This document shows positions 46,430 to 56,644 of a DNA stretch of 64,000 nucleotides, one piece after another. Where the stretch lies: assembly GCA_009599575.1 (NCBI GenBank), contig VWND01000018.1, forward strand, positions 186,001-250,000, read 5' to 3'. A program made the position numbers and the translations under genes. Within the stretch, counting starts at the first letter, position 1; the number at the start of each line of letters is the position of its first letter. The notes below the pieces were generated by a model. It was not told the DNA's origin. It worked only from the letters and a program-made list of their open reading frames with translations, and did no database searches. The stretch is from Blumeriella jaapii (lineage: Eukaryota > Ascomycota > Leotiomycetes > Helotiales > Drepanopezizaceae).

Positions 46430-46858
46430 ATGATGCCTACAGCCGCGACAATTACTTACCTCGCATCCACCAATCACACCAACACATCCGAAACTTTGTG
46501 CTTCCCCTGCCTGTTCAGGAACATGGCTCAAGGCGAACCCCACCCCGAAGTCAGATTCCAAGAACCTTCAGCCCCAGCAAGCAGGACATTAATTGGAGAT
46601 ACCGAGACTCCGTACGGTCTCCAGTATGGTGCACTATCTAACACCATAATCTCCAAAGGGATCGCCGGGAGCGACGACGAGCAACACGGTTACCATAGGA
46701 CCTCAGCGTACAAAGACGAGTATCAAGTAAGCCAAAATAGGACGGTCCGGAATCAACGGTACCGCAGCATCGAGTCGAGTACCGCCCTCCCGAGCCCTTT
46801 TAAGAAAAGTAGCCCGGCAAGTCGCCCGGCAAGTCGCCCGCGAGACATTCCTTGGTAG
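46430..46858 (+). CDS. hypothetical small protein, unsupported by family
   Basis: A single 142-codon frame from ATG 46430. The second half, from MAQGEPHPEVRFQEPSAP on, has a polar, protein-like composition with a short repeat PASRPASRPRD encoded by a 12-bp duplication at 46813-46840. There is no signal, membrane segment or known motif. It may begin at the inner ATG (about 46523). I do not recognise it, and it may be chance. Confidence 0.3.
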   Translation: MMPTAATITYLASTNHTNTSETLCFPCLFRNMAQGEPHPEVRFQEPSAPASRTLIGDTETPYGLQYGALSNTIISKGIAGSDDEQHGYHRTSAYKDEYQVSQNRTVRNQRYRSIESSTALPSPFKKSSPASRPASRPRDIPW

Positions 46859-47701
46859 CAGTTCGACGCTGACTACGTTCGTCAATTGCATTGAAATTGA
46901 AATGAGAGTGGAGGGTTAGGTCGAGAGAGCCTGAAGGAGGAGTGGTGAAGTGGAAGAAGAAGAAACGCTGTTGGCGACGACCTTAAAGAGTTGCCAGTGC
47001 GGATGGGAACGGTTGCTGCGGAGCAGTCACGTGCATAGGTTGCTTCCTCACAACCCCATAGCCAAGATCTTGCTCCCTAGACACCAACAAATACGAGAAG
47101 TATTTGCGTCCCAACCAGAATTGAGGTGATTAGAGTGTTTAACATCTTCCAGATGCTACCTGCCAGCTCCTCAAATTCTCCAACCAGAGGGGTCACTCGC
47201 TCGCTGTAAAGATAAATCTCCTTACATCTGCGCCGTAGTCCAAATCACGTAAGTCACGTCAGGATGCAAATATTAATGTAGAGTGCCCTTCATTCATGTG
47301 CACAAGGATAACGCATCCAGTGCCTGCTTGTAAACGCAACTGCTATCTTTCCCAAGCCCCCAGCGCAACCACCAGCAGTGCAAAGCAGAAAAAACCACCA
47401 CCCGAAACTCCCCTGTTTTGAAAGGCTGAGAGAAGCAAATGCGACGACTAGATCGAACCCGGGCTAGCAATGACGTGAACAAGTCACATCAAGCGGATAG
47501 CGAGGCAAGATGTACAAGCGGAAAGAATTGAAGAGAAGAGTATTGCATGAGCAAGTGAGAAAGACGTGGAGCTATTCATGCGTGCCAGAGAACAAAAGGA
47601 CTCGGTGGCAAGAAGCTGATCGTGGCGATGCGATGCGACATGAAGGAAATCAGAGCACTTCTGAAATCTTTCGGCAAAGTACCACACCTGATCTTGTCCA
47701 T
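46859..47701. other. spacer, 0.84 kb
   Basis: No gene is seen. A CACGTG (about 47028) and a CCCGGGTTCGA string on the minus strand (about 47450) were noted; the latter is not part of a foldable tRNA. Confidence 0.45.
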
Positions 47702-48877
47702 CTATTCCTCCATAGGCACGTCATCATGATCAGTCTCACCCTCAGCATCAGCCTCGGAGGTGACGTGGTCATTGTCGTTGGTCTCGGCCCGATCCTCGAC
47801 ACTGAGATTTTGGGTCTCGCGAGCAGGAGCGCGGAAGTCTTCATTCTCATCCAGCTCACCTGCCTGAGCGTTAGCCATGGCCAAAAAGGTGGCTGGCGGG
47901 AAAACAGAGGACACATACCATTCTTCTTCATCAGGTTCCACTTGTGCTCAATCATCAGAGCCTTGTAGTCGTTACCACTGCTGTTCTTCACGCTCGGCGA
48001 TCTTGGCCCACTTCTCGCTGTTGAGCTTCTTCAAAGCGGCAGCTTGCTCGTCCTTCATCTTCTTCTGTGCAGCTGCGGTCTCCTGCTCGACAAATTTCTT
48101 GGCCTCGGCGATTCGGGGAAGCTGAATGCAAAGTAAGGGTCAGTTGTCTTGTCGAAGAAAAAGCAGGCTAGAGAGAGTTTTTAGACTTACATCATCCTCG
48201 TTGAACTCAACAGCGACGGCTTGCAACTTGGCAAAGCGCTTGCGGAGAGAATCGGTTCCAGGGGTTTTGCCCGACAGAGCAGTCCATTCGGCTTCGATCT
48301 CTGGCCATCCCTTACCAGACTTGCGCATGTTGACGATGAGCTTATCAGTATCGCTGAAATCGGACCAGCACTCGGGGAACTTCTCGGGAGCGACCTTGCC
48401 GCGCTTTCCAGGAGCATCACCGGTAGCGGCCTTGCCCTTCTTGGCAGGAGTCTCCCCACCGGTAGCATTGGGAGCAGCACGCTTCTTTCCAGAGGCCTTA
48501 GCGGTAGGAGGGTTGTTCATATCAACATCCTCGCCAGCACCAGTCGTGACAGGCTCTGACTTCTTCCTGAGAACTCTCTTCTTGGGAGCGTTGGCCTCCG
48601 GGGTAGTGGGATCGTCAGCGGCAGCAGTAGCATCTTCTCCCTCGGCGACAACTGGCTTGGCCTTCCCCTTCTTGACTGGGGTCTTGCGAGGCTTCTTGGC
48701 AGGCTTGGTAGGATTGGCTTCGGCATCACCCTCGACAGTTGGCTCGAGAGTAACGTCCTCGGCGTCGGCAGCTTGAGTTGTAGTCTTCTTGACCGGTGTC
48801 TTTCGGGGTGTCTTTGCCTTGACTGGGACCTCAACAGCGACGTCAGCCTCAGTGGTATCGATGACAGCGGAAGACAT
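47702..48877 (-). CDS. SANT/Myb-like, Lys/Ala-rich chromatin protein (frame broken once)
   Basis: Exons are 48877..48191, 48121..47919 and 47859..47702 with GT-AG introns. The N-terminal part carries repeated basic motifs TPRKTPVKK and KPRKTPVKKGKAKP, of histone-H1/AT-hook style. A folded Trp-containing segment follows (CWSDFSDTDKLIVNMRKSG, WPEIEAEWTALSG, DSLRKRFAKLQ), which looks like a SANT/Myb-like DNA-binding unit, and then a charged helix. The tail is acidic (EADAEGETDHDDVPMEE). A nuclear DNA-binding role is inferred. Near 47994 the frame breaks: KLNSEKWAKIAE runs into a stop within eight codons, while KNSSGNDYKALMIEHKW continues in another frame to a spliced acidic tail. The coding total is 3n+1. 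If no error exists the protein ends at about 47986. A 5' exon further upstream is possible (49499-49579). Confidence 0.65.
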
Positions 48878-49498
48878 CTGTGAAAAGTGGTGTTAGCATC
48901 GCAGTTCCTTCAAGAGATATTGTCACGAAGGTGATGGAAGGATAGGATGATGTAAGAAGAGGATTGTAAAAGTATAAGGGCCAAAGTTGAGATCGAGACC
49001 TTGTGTATGTGAAGATCGGAGATGGCAGGTTGAATGCAACTTGAAGGCGCTTGGAGTGAAACACTTGAAGTGAAACAGTATGCGGGAAAGAATTAGAGAT
49101 GATGACAGGGTGGTGCAGTGTAAGTATCGTGAAGACAGGAGTGTGTTGGTGGATGATTTGGTTGATCGTGTCGTGCTCGATGAAAGAGGATGAAGGGGTG
49201 TCGGGCAGTAGGTTTTGTTGTTGCCATAAAGTGGGGCACGCCAAATAGTAACTAGCAAGCGAGTCCACAATCCCAAGCTGGACAATACCTTAAACGTCGG
49301 AGAGGAAAATCCTGACTGCGTCGTAAGGCGAACCCTGATTGGATAGAATTTGTCTTATCCCTTGATATTGACAGACAAAAGAGGTGCTTCGGGGATGAGA
49401 ACAATGGCTCGAGGCGAAGAAGTACATGGAATGAAGGAAAGAGAAGAAACAGTGGAGTACATGAGAGTTGATTTCTAGGAAAAGTTCGTAATACGCAC

Positions 49499-49579
49499 TT
49501 GATCAGGGATATCTTTATCGATGAGATCGCCGAAGGTGATGCCAGGGGCAGCAAATGTATCCATGGTGATGGCCGACAT
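49499..49579 (-). other. candidate 5' exon of the SANT-like gene or separate short ORF
   Basis: ATG 49579 opens 27 codons (MSAITMDTFAAPGITFGDL then IDKDIPDQ) ending exactly at a GTGCGT donor. The next gene's ATG at 48877 is directly preceded by an acceptor-like TTTTCACAG, and the two would join in frame over a 621-bp intron. This could be a real first exon, giving an N-terminal extension, or the leader of a different transcript. Confidence 0.35.
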
Positions 49580-49692
49580 TTTGATGGACAGCGAATGTGC
49601 AAGGCAATGTTTTTGTTCGTAGTACGAGAATGCTTGTCGATCTCTATGAGAGAGCGGTTGATGTGTGATTGTCGAGGAAGTTGTGAGAGTTG

Positions 49693-49795
49693 TTGTGGTA
49701 GAGAGGTAGGTATTGTGGTAGAGATGGAGGTGTTGTGGTAGAGAGGGAGGTGTTGTGGTAGAGAGGGAGGGTGTTGTGGTAGAGAGGGAGGGGGG
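49693..49795. repeat. about 20-bp tandem repeat (TTGTGGTAGAGAGGGAGG)
   Basis: Four to five imperfect copies lie upstream of the candidate exon, with AGAGGTAGG / AGATGGAGG / AGAGGGAGG variation and a G-rich end. Confidence 0.85.
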
Positions 49796-49843
49796 AGGGA
49801 GCAAGTGGTAGGGACAGAACCTTATATATAGACTTCTAGGCAA

Positions 49844-51429
49844 CCTCGAAAGAGACCAAAATCAAGATCGCTTTCTAGACCAAACAGGAAGGGGATACGG
49901 GCCTCTAGATAGTACTCTGGGCGTCGGGCATATTCGCGATTCCAACCATGGAAAATAGCATCCGATCACATAGAGGCAGAAATTTTTCCAGAGATGAAGC
50001 TCGAGAAGCAGCTACATTAAAGAGATTTGAAGATTGTTCTCAGAGCAGTACAGTAGCACCGTTCTTTCCATTTTTAAAGCAGATTCAAAAAGAAAAGCTG
50101 GCACGGTCGATTCATATGAGCTCCCGAAGCCCACTGCTCTGGGCTCACCGGGCCAATCAGACGGCACCTTTCACCCTTGCGCTATTTGCTGTGTTATGGT
50201 TTCTCGAGTCGCAATCCCAAGGAGCGAAAGCACAACGCATCTAAGCCAAGCAGCAATGAAAGCTATCTGGAATTAAGGGAGGTTGCCGAGGGCCGAAGCG
50301 GCAATTTCACAATTCTGATAGAGGTTGGAGCAGAGTAATAGCTCCACTTCGCGTACTTATCGAAGACGGCCCGCCCGTCTTTACTGTGCTTTGAGAAAGC
50401 ACGAAGAAAGCATATTCAAATCAAAAGCAGAAGTCAAAGGCACTAACCAAGTTTTGCAGTTTTTGCTACAGCGATCTTTCAGATCACACTTGACGCAAAG
50501 CAAGTCTTGCAACAAGGAAGGAAAGATTGGACCACAAAGCAGGAAGCAAGATAATACACGCTGGAAAAAGCTTTCAAGAACAACTTTCCACACCATGGCT
50601 TCCGGTGGATTCTCGACTGCAGCTGCACACCATGACAGAAGTGTAGACCAGATCGAAGAAGGTCCGAGGCCCGGCTCCATGCCCGAATGGCCAATCTCGA
50701 AGACTAATCGATGGATTTCATTCTTGGAAAACATAAAACATAGCAATTGAAGCGCTCGTAAAAGGCATTAGGTCGATAAGGATGTGTGAGAAAGAATTGC
50801 TCCAAGAGATGAGGTCTGAAAATAACCGAGACTGGCGTGCGAGCGACTTGGCGACCCGAGTTCAGCCGCCCAAAAGCGAAAATTAGCAGCGAAGCATCAC
50901 GCACGATTATATCAACACTGATCAGCCTCCTTCATTGAAGCTGCATCGACAACAACCTCGTAAAAGCAACCGATCCAAGTCAAAAGATATGCTGCCTGAC
51001 TCGTATCGTCCTACTTGCCCACAAGAACGCTTGAGCCTCCGCCTCATGGTCAAGTGACCTCTCGAACCCAAGCACTGGCTCACAAACATTGGGAAGCGCT
51101 TCTTTTACTGGAACTGCTGTATCAAGCAGGCTCTCGCCTGATACTATCAACTTCAAGCTTGCTGTCATATATCAAAAGTCTAAGAGGCGAGTCTGATTGT
51201 AGTCGTTGTCGATTCGGGTCCAGCTGCCGGCTTGCTGCAGCGACCTATTGTGTACAACGATCTGCTCCCTTGGCTTTAATGGGTTGCGTATAACAAGTTG
51301 CACAAGTCAAGTCCTTTTTCTCATTTCTGGTCAATCAGCGACTGCATCTCCCACATCTTTGGGCAGATCTCACTCATCCAGATTGCTTTAACTTATTTTG
51401 CTGATCTTCTGCTTCTTAATCAATTCAAA
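49844..51429. other. spacer, 1.6 kb
   Basis: No reliable gene. A 51-codon frame from an ATG at 50594 (MASGGFSTAAAHHDRS...) is protein-like but too short to judge. Confidence 0.4.
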
Positions 51430-52934
51430 CAAGCAGGCCACGATGCTCCCACACGATACTAAGGGAGGAGGACCCATTTCTCTCACCAGATGAGGAGCCT
51501 CCTTACGAGTATCGGGAGCGAAATGAGAGCCGCTGCACACCAAAGTTGCCGGAACGAGCACTATGTGGCCAGTCCACCAGCAACAACTGCAGAGACATAT
51601 GCCTGGCCTGGTCGATAAGATGCGCGAACCAGGCTTAAATACAGTCGATCCCGTCAGCTACCTTTGCTGCGAAACATCCCAGGACATCGATGACAATTCG
51701 ATGGGCGTGGACTTGCCAACGAACTCCATCGCTACGCCATACAGGACTTCATTCTGGAGTGAGTTATCCCCAACTGGCGGTACTACATTCAATGAACACT
51801 TAGGAGAGTGTACTTTGCTTCTCGGCAGGTACAAGCGGGGCTTGGGTAAGTACACTTCACTGCTGGTTTCTTTTCCTCTCGAAAAATGTAAGAGGATGAA
51901 GCTTACACTTCTCACTCATAGGGCTATCAAATGCTGGCACAATCAGCCGACGAGGCACTTTACGTTTTTTACACGAACGGCAAATATGTTGCGAGTCAAA
52001 GGCAGTCTAGGTTTGGGATCCGAGATGCATTTCAACATCATCATGCCTTACATCGTTCAGATCATGCTTCTGCGCATAGACCTTGACACCTTCATATCTT
52101 CATGCACCGACGACTACGATACAATTGATCAGGCTTTTTACACTATAAGAGGGGTCTTTCTGCAGCATGCGGCAGGTCTATCAAGACTCGTGCAGAGCTC
52201 AACTCCGGAACGCTTGCAGGGCCGTGCCGAACTTGGAGCTTTCGAGTCTGCCAGGCATGCCATTGCACTTGGCTGTGCCGACTGGCACGCCAGGTGCTTT
52301 CTCGAACAGCACGGTGGAAGAGCATCCCCTTCCTCAAGCATCCCGAGACGAGGGATCTGCGATCGAAGTTTGGGATTCCTGGTGCGATTTCTCCAAGCTG
52401 CTCGAAGACATGGCTGCGTACTAACCGGGAAGCTAGATCCTAGCAAAAACGCGACGACGCTCTACGACTCCATGCGTACCCAGCTCGCGGCGCTCTTCAG
52501 GTGGCGAGCCGAGTGGGAAGCCGTCAACGCAAGGTGTTGCTCCGTCCTTTCCTACGGTCCTGAGTTTCGAATCCTTCCAGCAGGCGGCTGACCTCTCGCA
52601 GTACAATACTGTGCTCCTGGTGCTCCTCCGGGTCGGTCGAATTCGCGTTCACGGGACCGCACACCAACGGTGGCTGTTTCCAGCGCATGTTCCCGCTGAG
52701 AAGGCTGCTCGAGGTGTGCAAACAGGGCAGTCCCGAGCGAGAGAACTTGACGAGGGCCATCGCGGATATTGCGGATAAAGGAGGCTTCGAGATGAGTCGG
52801 GGTTTGGCGCTGGCGGGGCTGGCGGGAAGGATGCTCGAGGACGAGCATCTCGATCCTTGCTGGTCTGGGATTGAGAACGAGGTCGATAAGTCCGTCCGTG
52901 AGCACATACTGTACGCTCGGCGAGCGGATTGAAT
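51430..52934 (+). pseudogene. coding-like segments in changing frames: unresolved or decayed gene
   Basis: Four stretches look translated but sit in different frames: LREEDPFLSPDEEPPYEYRE (about 51450); FWSELSPTGGTTFNEHLGE (about 51750), with a GTAAGT...CATAG intron (51845-51921) leading to GYQMLAQSADEALYVFYTNG; IEVWDSWCDFSKLLEDMAAY (about 52360-52424); and LTRAIADIADKGGFEMSRGL with its surroundings (52687-52932). Some frame changes coincide with plausible introns, others do not. It could be a multi-exon gene, perhaps of the fungal transcription-factor type, whose structure I cannot resolve, or a degenerate copy. The identity is not established. Confidence 0.3.
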
Positions 52935-54839
52935 GGATGAACTCTGCTGGCAGACGCAAATTAAAGAGTCGGATACAAAGACGGCGACGACGATATCAGC
53001 CCAGTATCGCATCGGAGCTTGACAGCTGCTGGGATATTGTACCGGACGCACATCACGAAGCAACTGACCCCGACGGGTCTACCGCGTCGATAAGTTCCAG
53101 GGGCTACTTCAAACCTTGAAGTCCCGTCGTTCTCTGTAGCCTGTTTAAGCATTAAAAAGCTGTCAACGTCCCGTTGGACGAGGCAGGGCCTTAATTCAAA
53201 TGGGGCGACAGGAATTGGCTAGCTTTAATCCGTGAGAACCCAGGATATCTGTGTTTATATCGAGTGTCGAGATAGCCTATCTTGTATATACCTACATATA
53301 TACCTTTTTCCCAATCCGATTGCCATCTTCAGGTGGATATCCACTATTCAAATAGTCCAATTTTCTTTCCCTTCCCCCCTATCTTTTTCCATTTCGCTGT
53401 TTCCTTTATCCTTTTTTCCCCTGGCCTTTCTTCTCCTTCTTCGTTTCCCGAGTCGCGAGTCGAGAGTCGCGAAATGTAAAACACACATGTACAACCACCA
53501 TCAGCACCACGTTGGGGTATCGATCTACACTGATCTTTGGTTTTGGTTTCCCTTTCGCTTTTCACCTTGTGTTTGGCTTCTGTGCTTCCCCTTCCGCGAA
53601 CACGTTTCCTCCGCTGAGGTGTCTCGTCTCACACCGGAACAGCCTGGTCTGAGCTGTCTGTCTTGAGTCGAGTTGACTTCCTCAAGCTAGGCGTATCACA
53701 CCGTACTTTACCAGCGTTAAATCGAATTGGTGTCGTTCGTGTTTGTCATTACGAATGGGGTTTTGAGATGGGCTTGCTTTCTGGCTGGCTGCTTCCCTGG
53801 TTGGTTGGTTTTCTTACAAGTAATGGCGAGCGGGGAGGGGATGGGATGGGATCGAGATTTGGAACAGACCTTCGGGAATCAGAAGAAAAAGTACTCGATT
53901 CGAGGTTGAAAGTACTCGATCAACAGGTGAGGTGAGTCGACCATCATGGCGCGCTTTCTACGCACCCCTTTCATCGTGCTTCTCAGGCCCATCATCATCT
54001 ATTTATCTGGAGACGAGGAAATCAAAATACCCCCCCCCCCCCCCCCCATCTCCACCCAAAAAACACTCTCCTTCTCTCTCGATCGAACGTCGCCTTGGAA
54101 AGGGAGAACTACCACTTACCTTTCACTCAGATCCAGAAGCTGTTTATTCTCTTCTCGAAGCAAGCACCCGATACAGACAGACAGACAGACACCACGACGC
54201 TTCTGTCGCGACGGAATCATGGCATAACTACCCACCCTTCTCACGACCGAGAGTCGCGCGCAGCTCCTCGCATACTACAGTACATACTACTACTATACCG
54301 ACTGCCAGGTCCAGCTAGGCAGGATTTTTCCATCCCGCTAGATCCTGCTTCCTCCCATGGGAATTTCGGACGAGAGAGAAACACCAAGGCCAGATTTATG
54401 GTTTTTGGTTGAAAGTGCTACTGTATGTACATGCGATGGCTTGCTTGTGTACTTCCTCCTCGGGGGAGGAGGAGGAGAAGATGGAAGAGAGAGGATGGGG
54501 GAAAGGGGGAAGGGACGCGCGTGTTGGTGTTGTGGAGAGAAGGGGTTCGTTCGATTGGTTTTGTGGGGGGACACTTTTCATATCGCTGCTGGTTCGAGCT
54601 TACATGCTTGTGATATCGTACAGATGTAGATAGGTAGGTAGGGTAGGGTAAAGTAGACGAGCGGGCCCTGATCTCTCGCCCAGTCGCTTGATTTTGGGGC
54701 GCTTTTGCCTTATTCAATCCTCAGATGATATCCCAACATTGCTGTTCTCCTCCTGTGGCACGAAGAGAGTAGGGTGAAAGTAGGAGAAATAGGTGGGGAA
54801 GAGATGAATTGCATTTGCTCGGTTTGGGACGCTGGGGCC
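52935..54839. other. spacer up to the LTR element
   Basis: Pyrimidine- and purine-rich stretches, a poly-C run (about 54030-54047) and a (GACA)n repeat (about 54176-54190). No gene is supported. Confidence 0.45.
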
Positions 54840-54844
54840 ATCGG

Positions 54845-55013
54845 TGTAACGGCCCGGCCATTCGGCTGTTCGGCTTTCGGCTGTTCAGCCTTCCGTTACA
54901 GTTCTGGCTTAGCGCCAGGGCCAGGGGTTCTACAGTGTATATAGTTCGCCCCGAGCTTCCTTCCTTTCAGCTCTCTGTCTGTATCTTAAGGGAAATATAT
55001 GAGGTTCGTCACA
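54845..55013 (+). repeat. 5' long terminal repeat
   Basis: 169 bp, TG...CA. It contains a TATATA-like box (GTGTATATAG) and an internal inverted repeat TGTAACGG (54845-54852) / CCGTTACA (54893-54900) around TTCGGCTG repeats. Confidence 0.92.
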
Positions 55014-55039
55014 CTATACAGACCCTTCGTTCGGAGTAA

Positions 55040-55142
55040 CGTCGTATTATTGATTATTGATTATTGATTTATTGATTTTATTGATATTGGTTCATTGATT
55101 TATTGGCTCATTGATTATTGATTATTGGTTATTGGTTATTGC
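55040..55142. repeat. AT-rich tandem repeat (ATTGATT units)
   Basis: Degenerate ATTGATT / ATTGGTT units lie just inside the 5' LTR of the retroelement. Confidence 0.85.
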
Positions 55143-56475
55143 CCCTTTTATCGACTACAACTCTCGCCATTATATTGTTTCCGGTGTATCCGACCTCTCG
55201 CACCATTCTAAACCACGAAATTTATTGTTTCAGGCGCTTCCGATCAATTGCGCCACCAACCTACCTACCTTCTATTACTACGATTATTGCACCTTCTCGT
55301 ACGCTACCGCCATACTAGCGTGCACTGCCTTACAATACTTCAATACGACTACTCCCACCGATAACTTGGTGCTTCCGACCCAAAAGCACCCCCGACAGCT
55401 ACTACAGCACCAACCTCCCCTTTGTTTATTCGATTATTCATTCGTTTCTAAACTAGCTACGTCATAGCTATGTTTACACCACTTCCTGAACAGCTCTGCC
55501 AGTTCTATTCAATTACGAATGCAACAACAACGCACTTTGGAATCTGAGCAGCAGCTTGAAAATCTTCAACCTTTTTCTTCGAACCGGCGATCTTACCGAA
55601 AATCGTCGGCCCAGGCCGTATTTACCCGATCCTGACAATTTCGGTGGAGCCTGAAAATCCAGTCAAACCTTGTTACCCCTCATTCGAAGTTTAAGTACGA
55701 ATCGACCTTTCGGATTGGTTTAGCCGACCCGATGAAAAGGCTATTCCGGGGCCATATGGATTCACCTACCACCAAAGTTGCATATTGCACTTTTGCAACG
55801 TTCAATTGGTTCGAGTTTTCGGCTTTCAATTCGGCCTTTCAATTCGGCCCTGCCAATTTCGGTCCTTTTTCTTTCCTTCGGGCCAGCCCGGCCTTAGCAC
55901 CCTTCGGAACGCCCTCGCGACCCTTCTAGGATAATCGGTATGCGTACGAATACACCGACCCGCCGGCTGACGTTACGACGCTGGCGACCCTATGAATAAT
56001 TACGCAAATCGAAAAGCTCGAACGTATCGATAAGCTAGAAGCAATTGAGGTTTCAGAAGCATTCAACATGTATAAAACTTTAATTCTAGAGCAGAAGGAC
56101 CCAGTTCTGCCTAAGGCTTCTACTTCGTCGATAGCTCAAAAAAAGGCTTGGTTGGGACCGTACAATCAGTTGCATCAATTTCAGACCCGCCATTGCTTCG
56201 AGGTTCCGAAAAGCAAGCAATTGGTTGCAATAGGTTTGTTCGGCCAAAAGGATCAGGCTGAAATTCAGGCTGAAATTCAGGCTGCACTGGCTGAGGAGTT
56301 TTCGGACGGTTCGGAGTGGGGTTTTCAGTAGTGGTTTTCTTTCATTTTTACACTCCTTTATTCTTTGATTGCAATTGCAGTCGTTCGTTCGTTTATTTTA
56401 TTTCGGTGTGCCGAACCTTCGGTATGATTTTCTGTACAGTCAGCTGGAGGCCAGCTTTTTCGGAGGGGGGGGTAG

Positions 56476-56644
56476 TGTAACGGCCCGGCCATTCGGCTGT
56501 TCGGCTTTCGGCTGTTCAGCCTTCCGTTACAGTTCTGGCTTAGCGCCAGGGCCAGGGGTTCTACAGTGTATATAGTTCGCCCCGAGCTTCCTTCCTTTCA
56601 GCTCTCTGTCTGTATCTTAAGGGAAATATATGAGGTTCGTCACA
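56476..56644 (+). repeat. 3' long terminal repeat
   Basis: 169 bp, identical to the 5' copy, preceded by the polypurine tract and followed by the ATCGG duplication. Confidence 0.92.

Larger units (their letters stand above)
54845..56644 (+). mobile_element. non-autonomous LTR retroelement, 1.8 kb, complete
   Basis: Two 169-bp LTRs (54845-55013 and 56476-56644) read identically base for base, start with TG and end with CA. The element is flanked by the same 5-bp target duplication, ATCGG (54840-54844 and 56645-56649). A polypurine tract (GGAGGGGGGGGTAG) directly precedes the 3' LTR, setting the plus orientation. The 1462-bp interior has no reverse transcriptase, integrase or protease frame. 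One 87-codon open frame (56068-56331, MYKTLILEQKDPVLPKAST...) may be a gag remnant, but I do not recognise it. I see no convincing tRNA primer site after the 5' LTR. Identical LTRs suggest a recent insertion, mobilised by an autonomous partner elsewhere. Confidence 0.9.

Noticed and set aside
47440..47490. possible tRNA 3' half (CCCGGGTTCGA on minus strand)
   Set aside because: The bases after the loop do not pair to close a T-stem, and no acceptor partner or anticodon arm is found.
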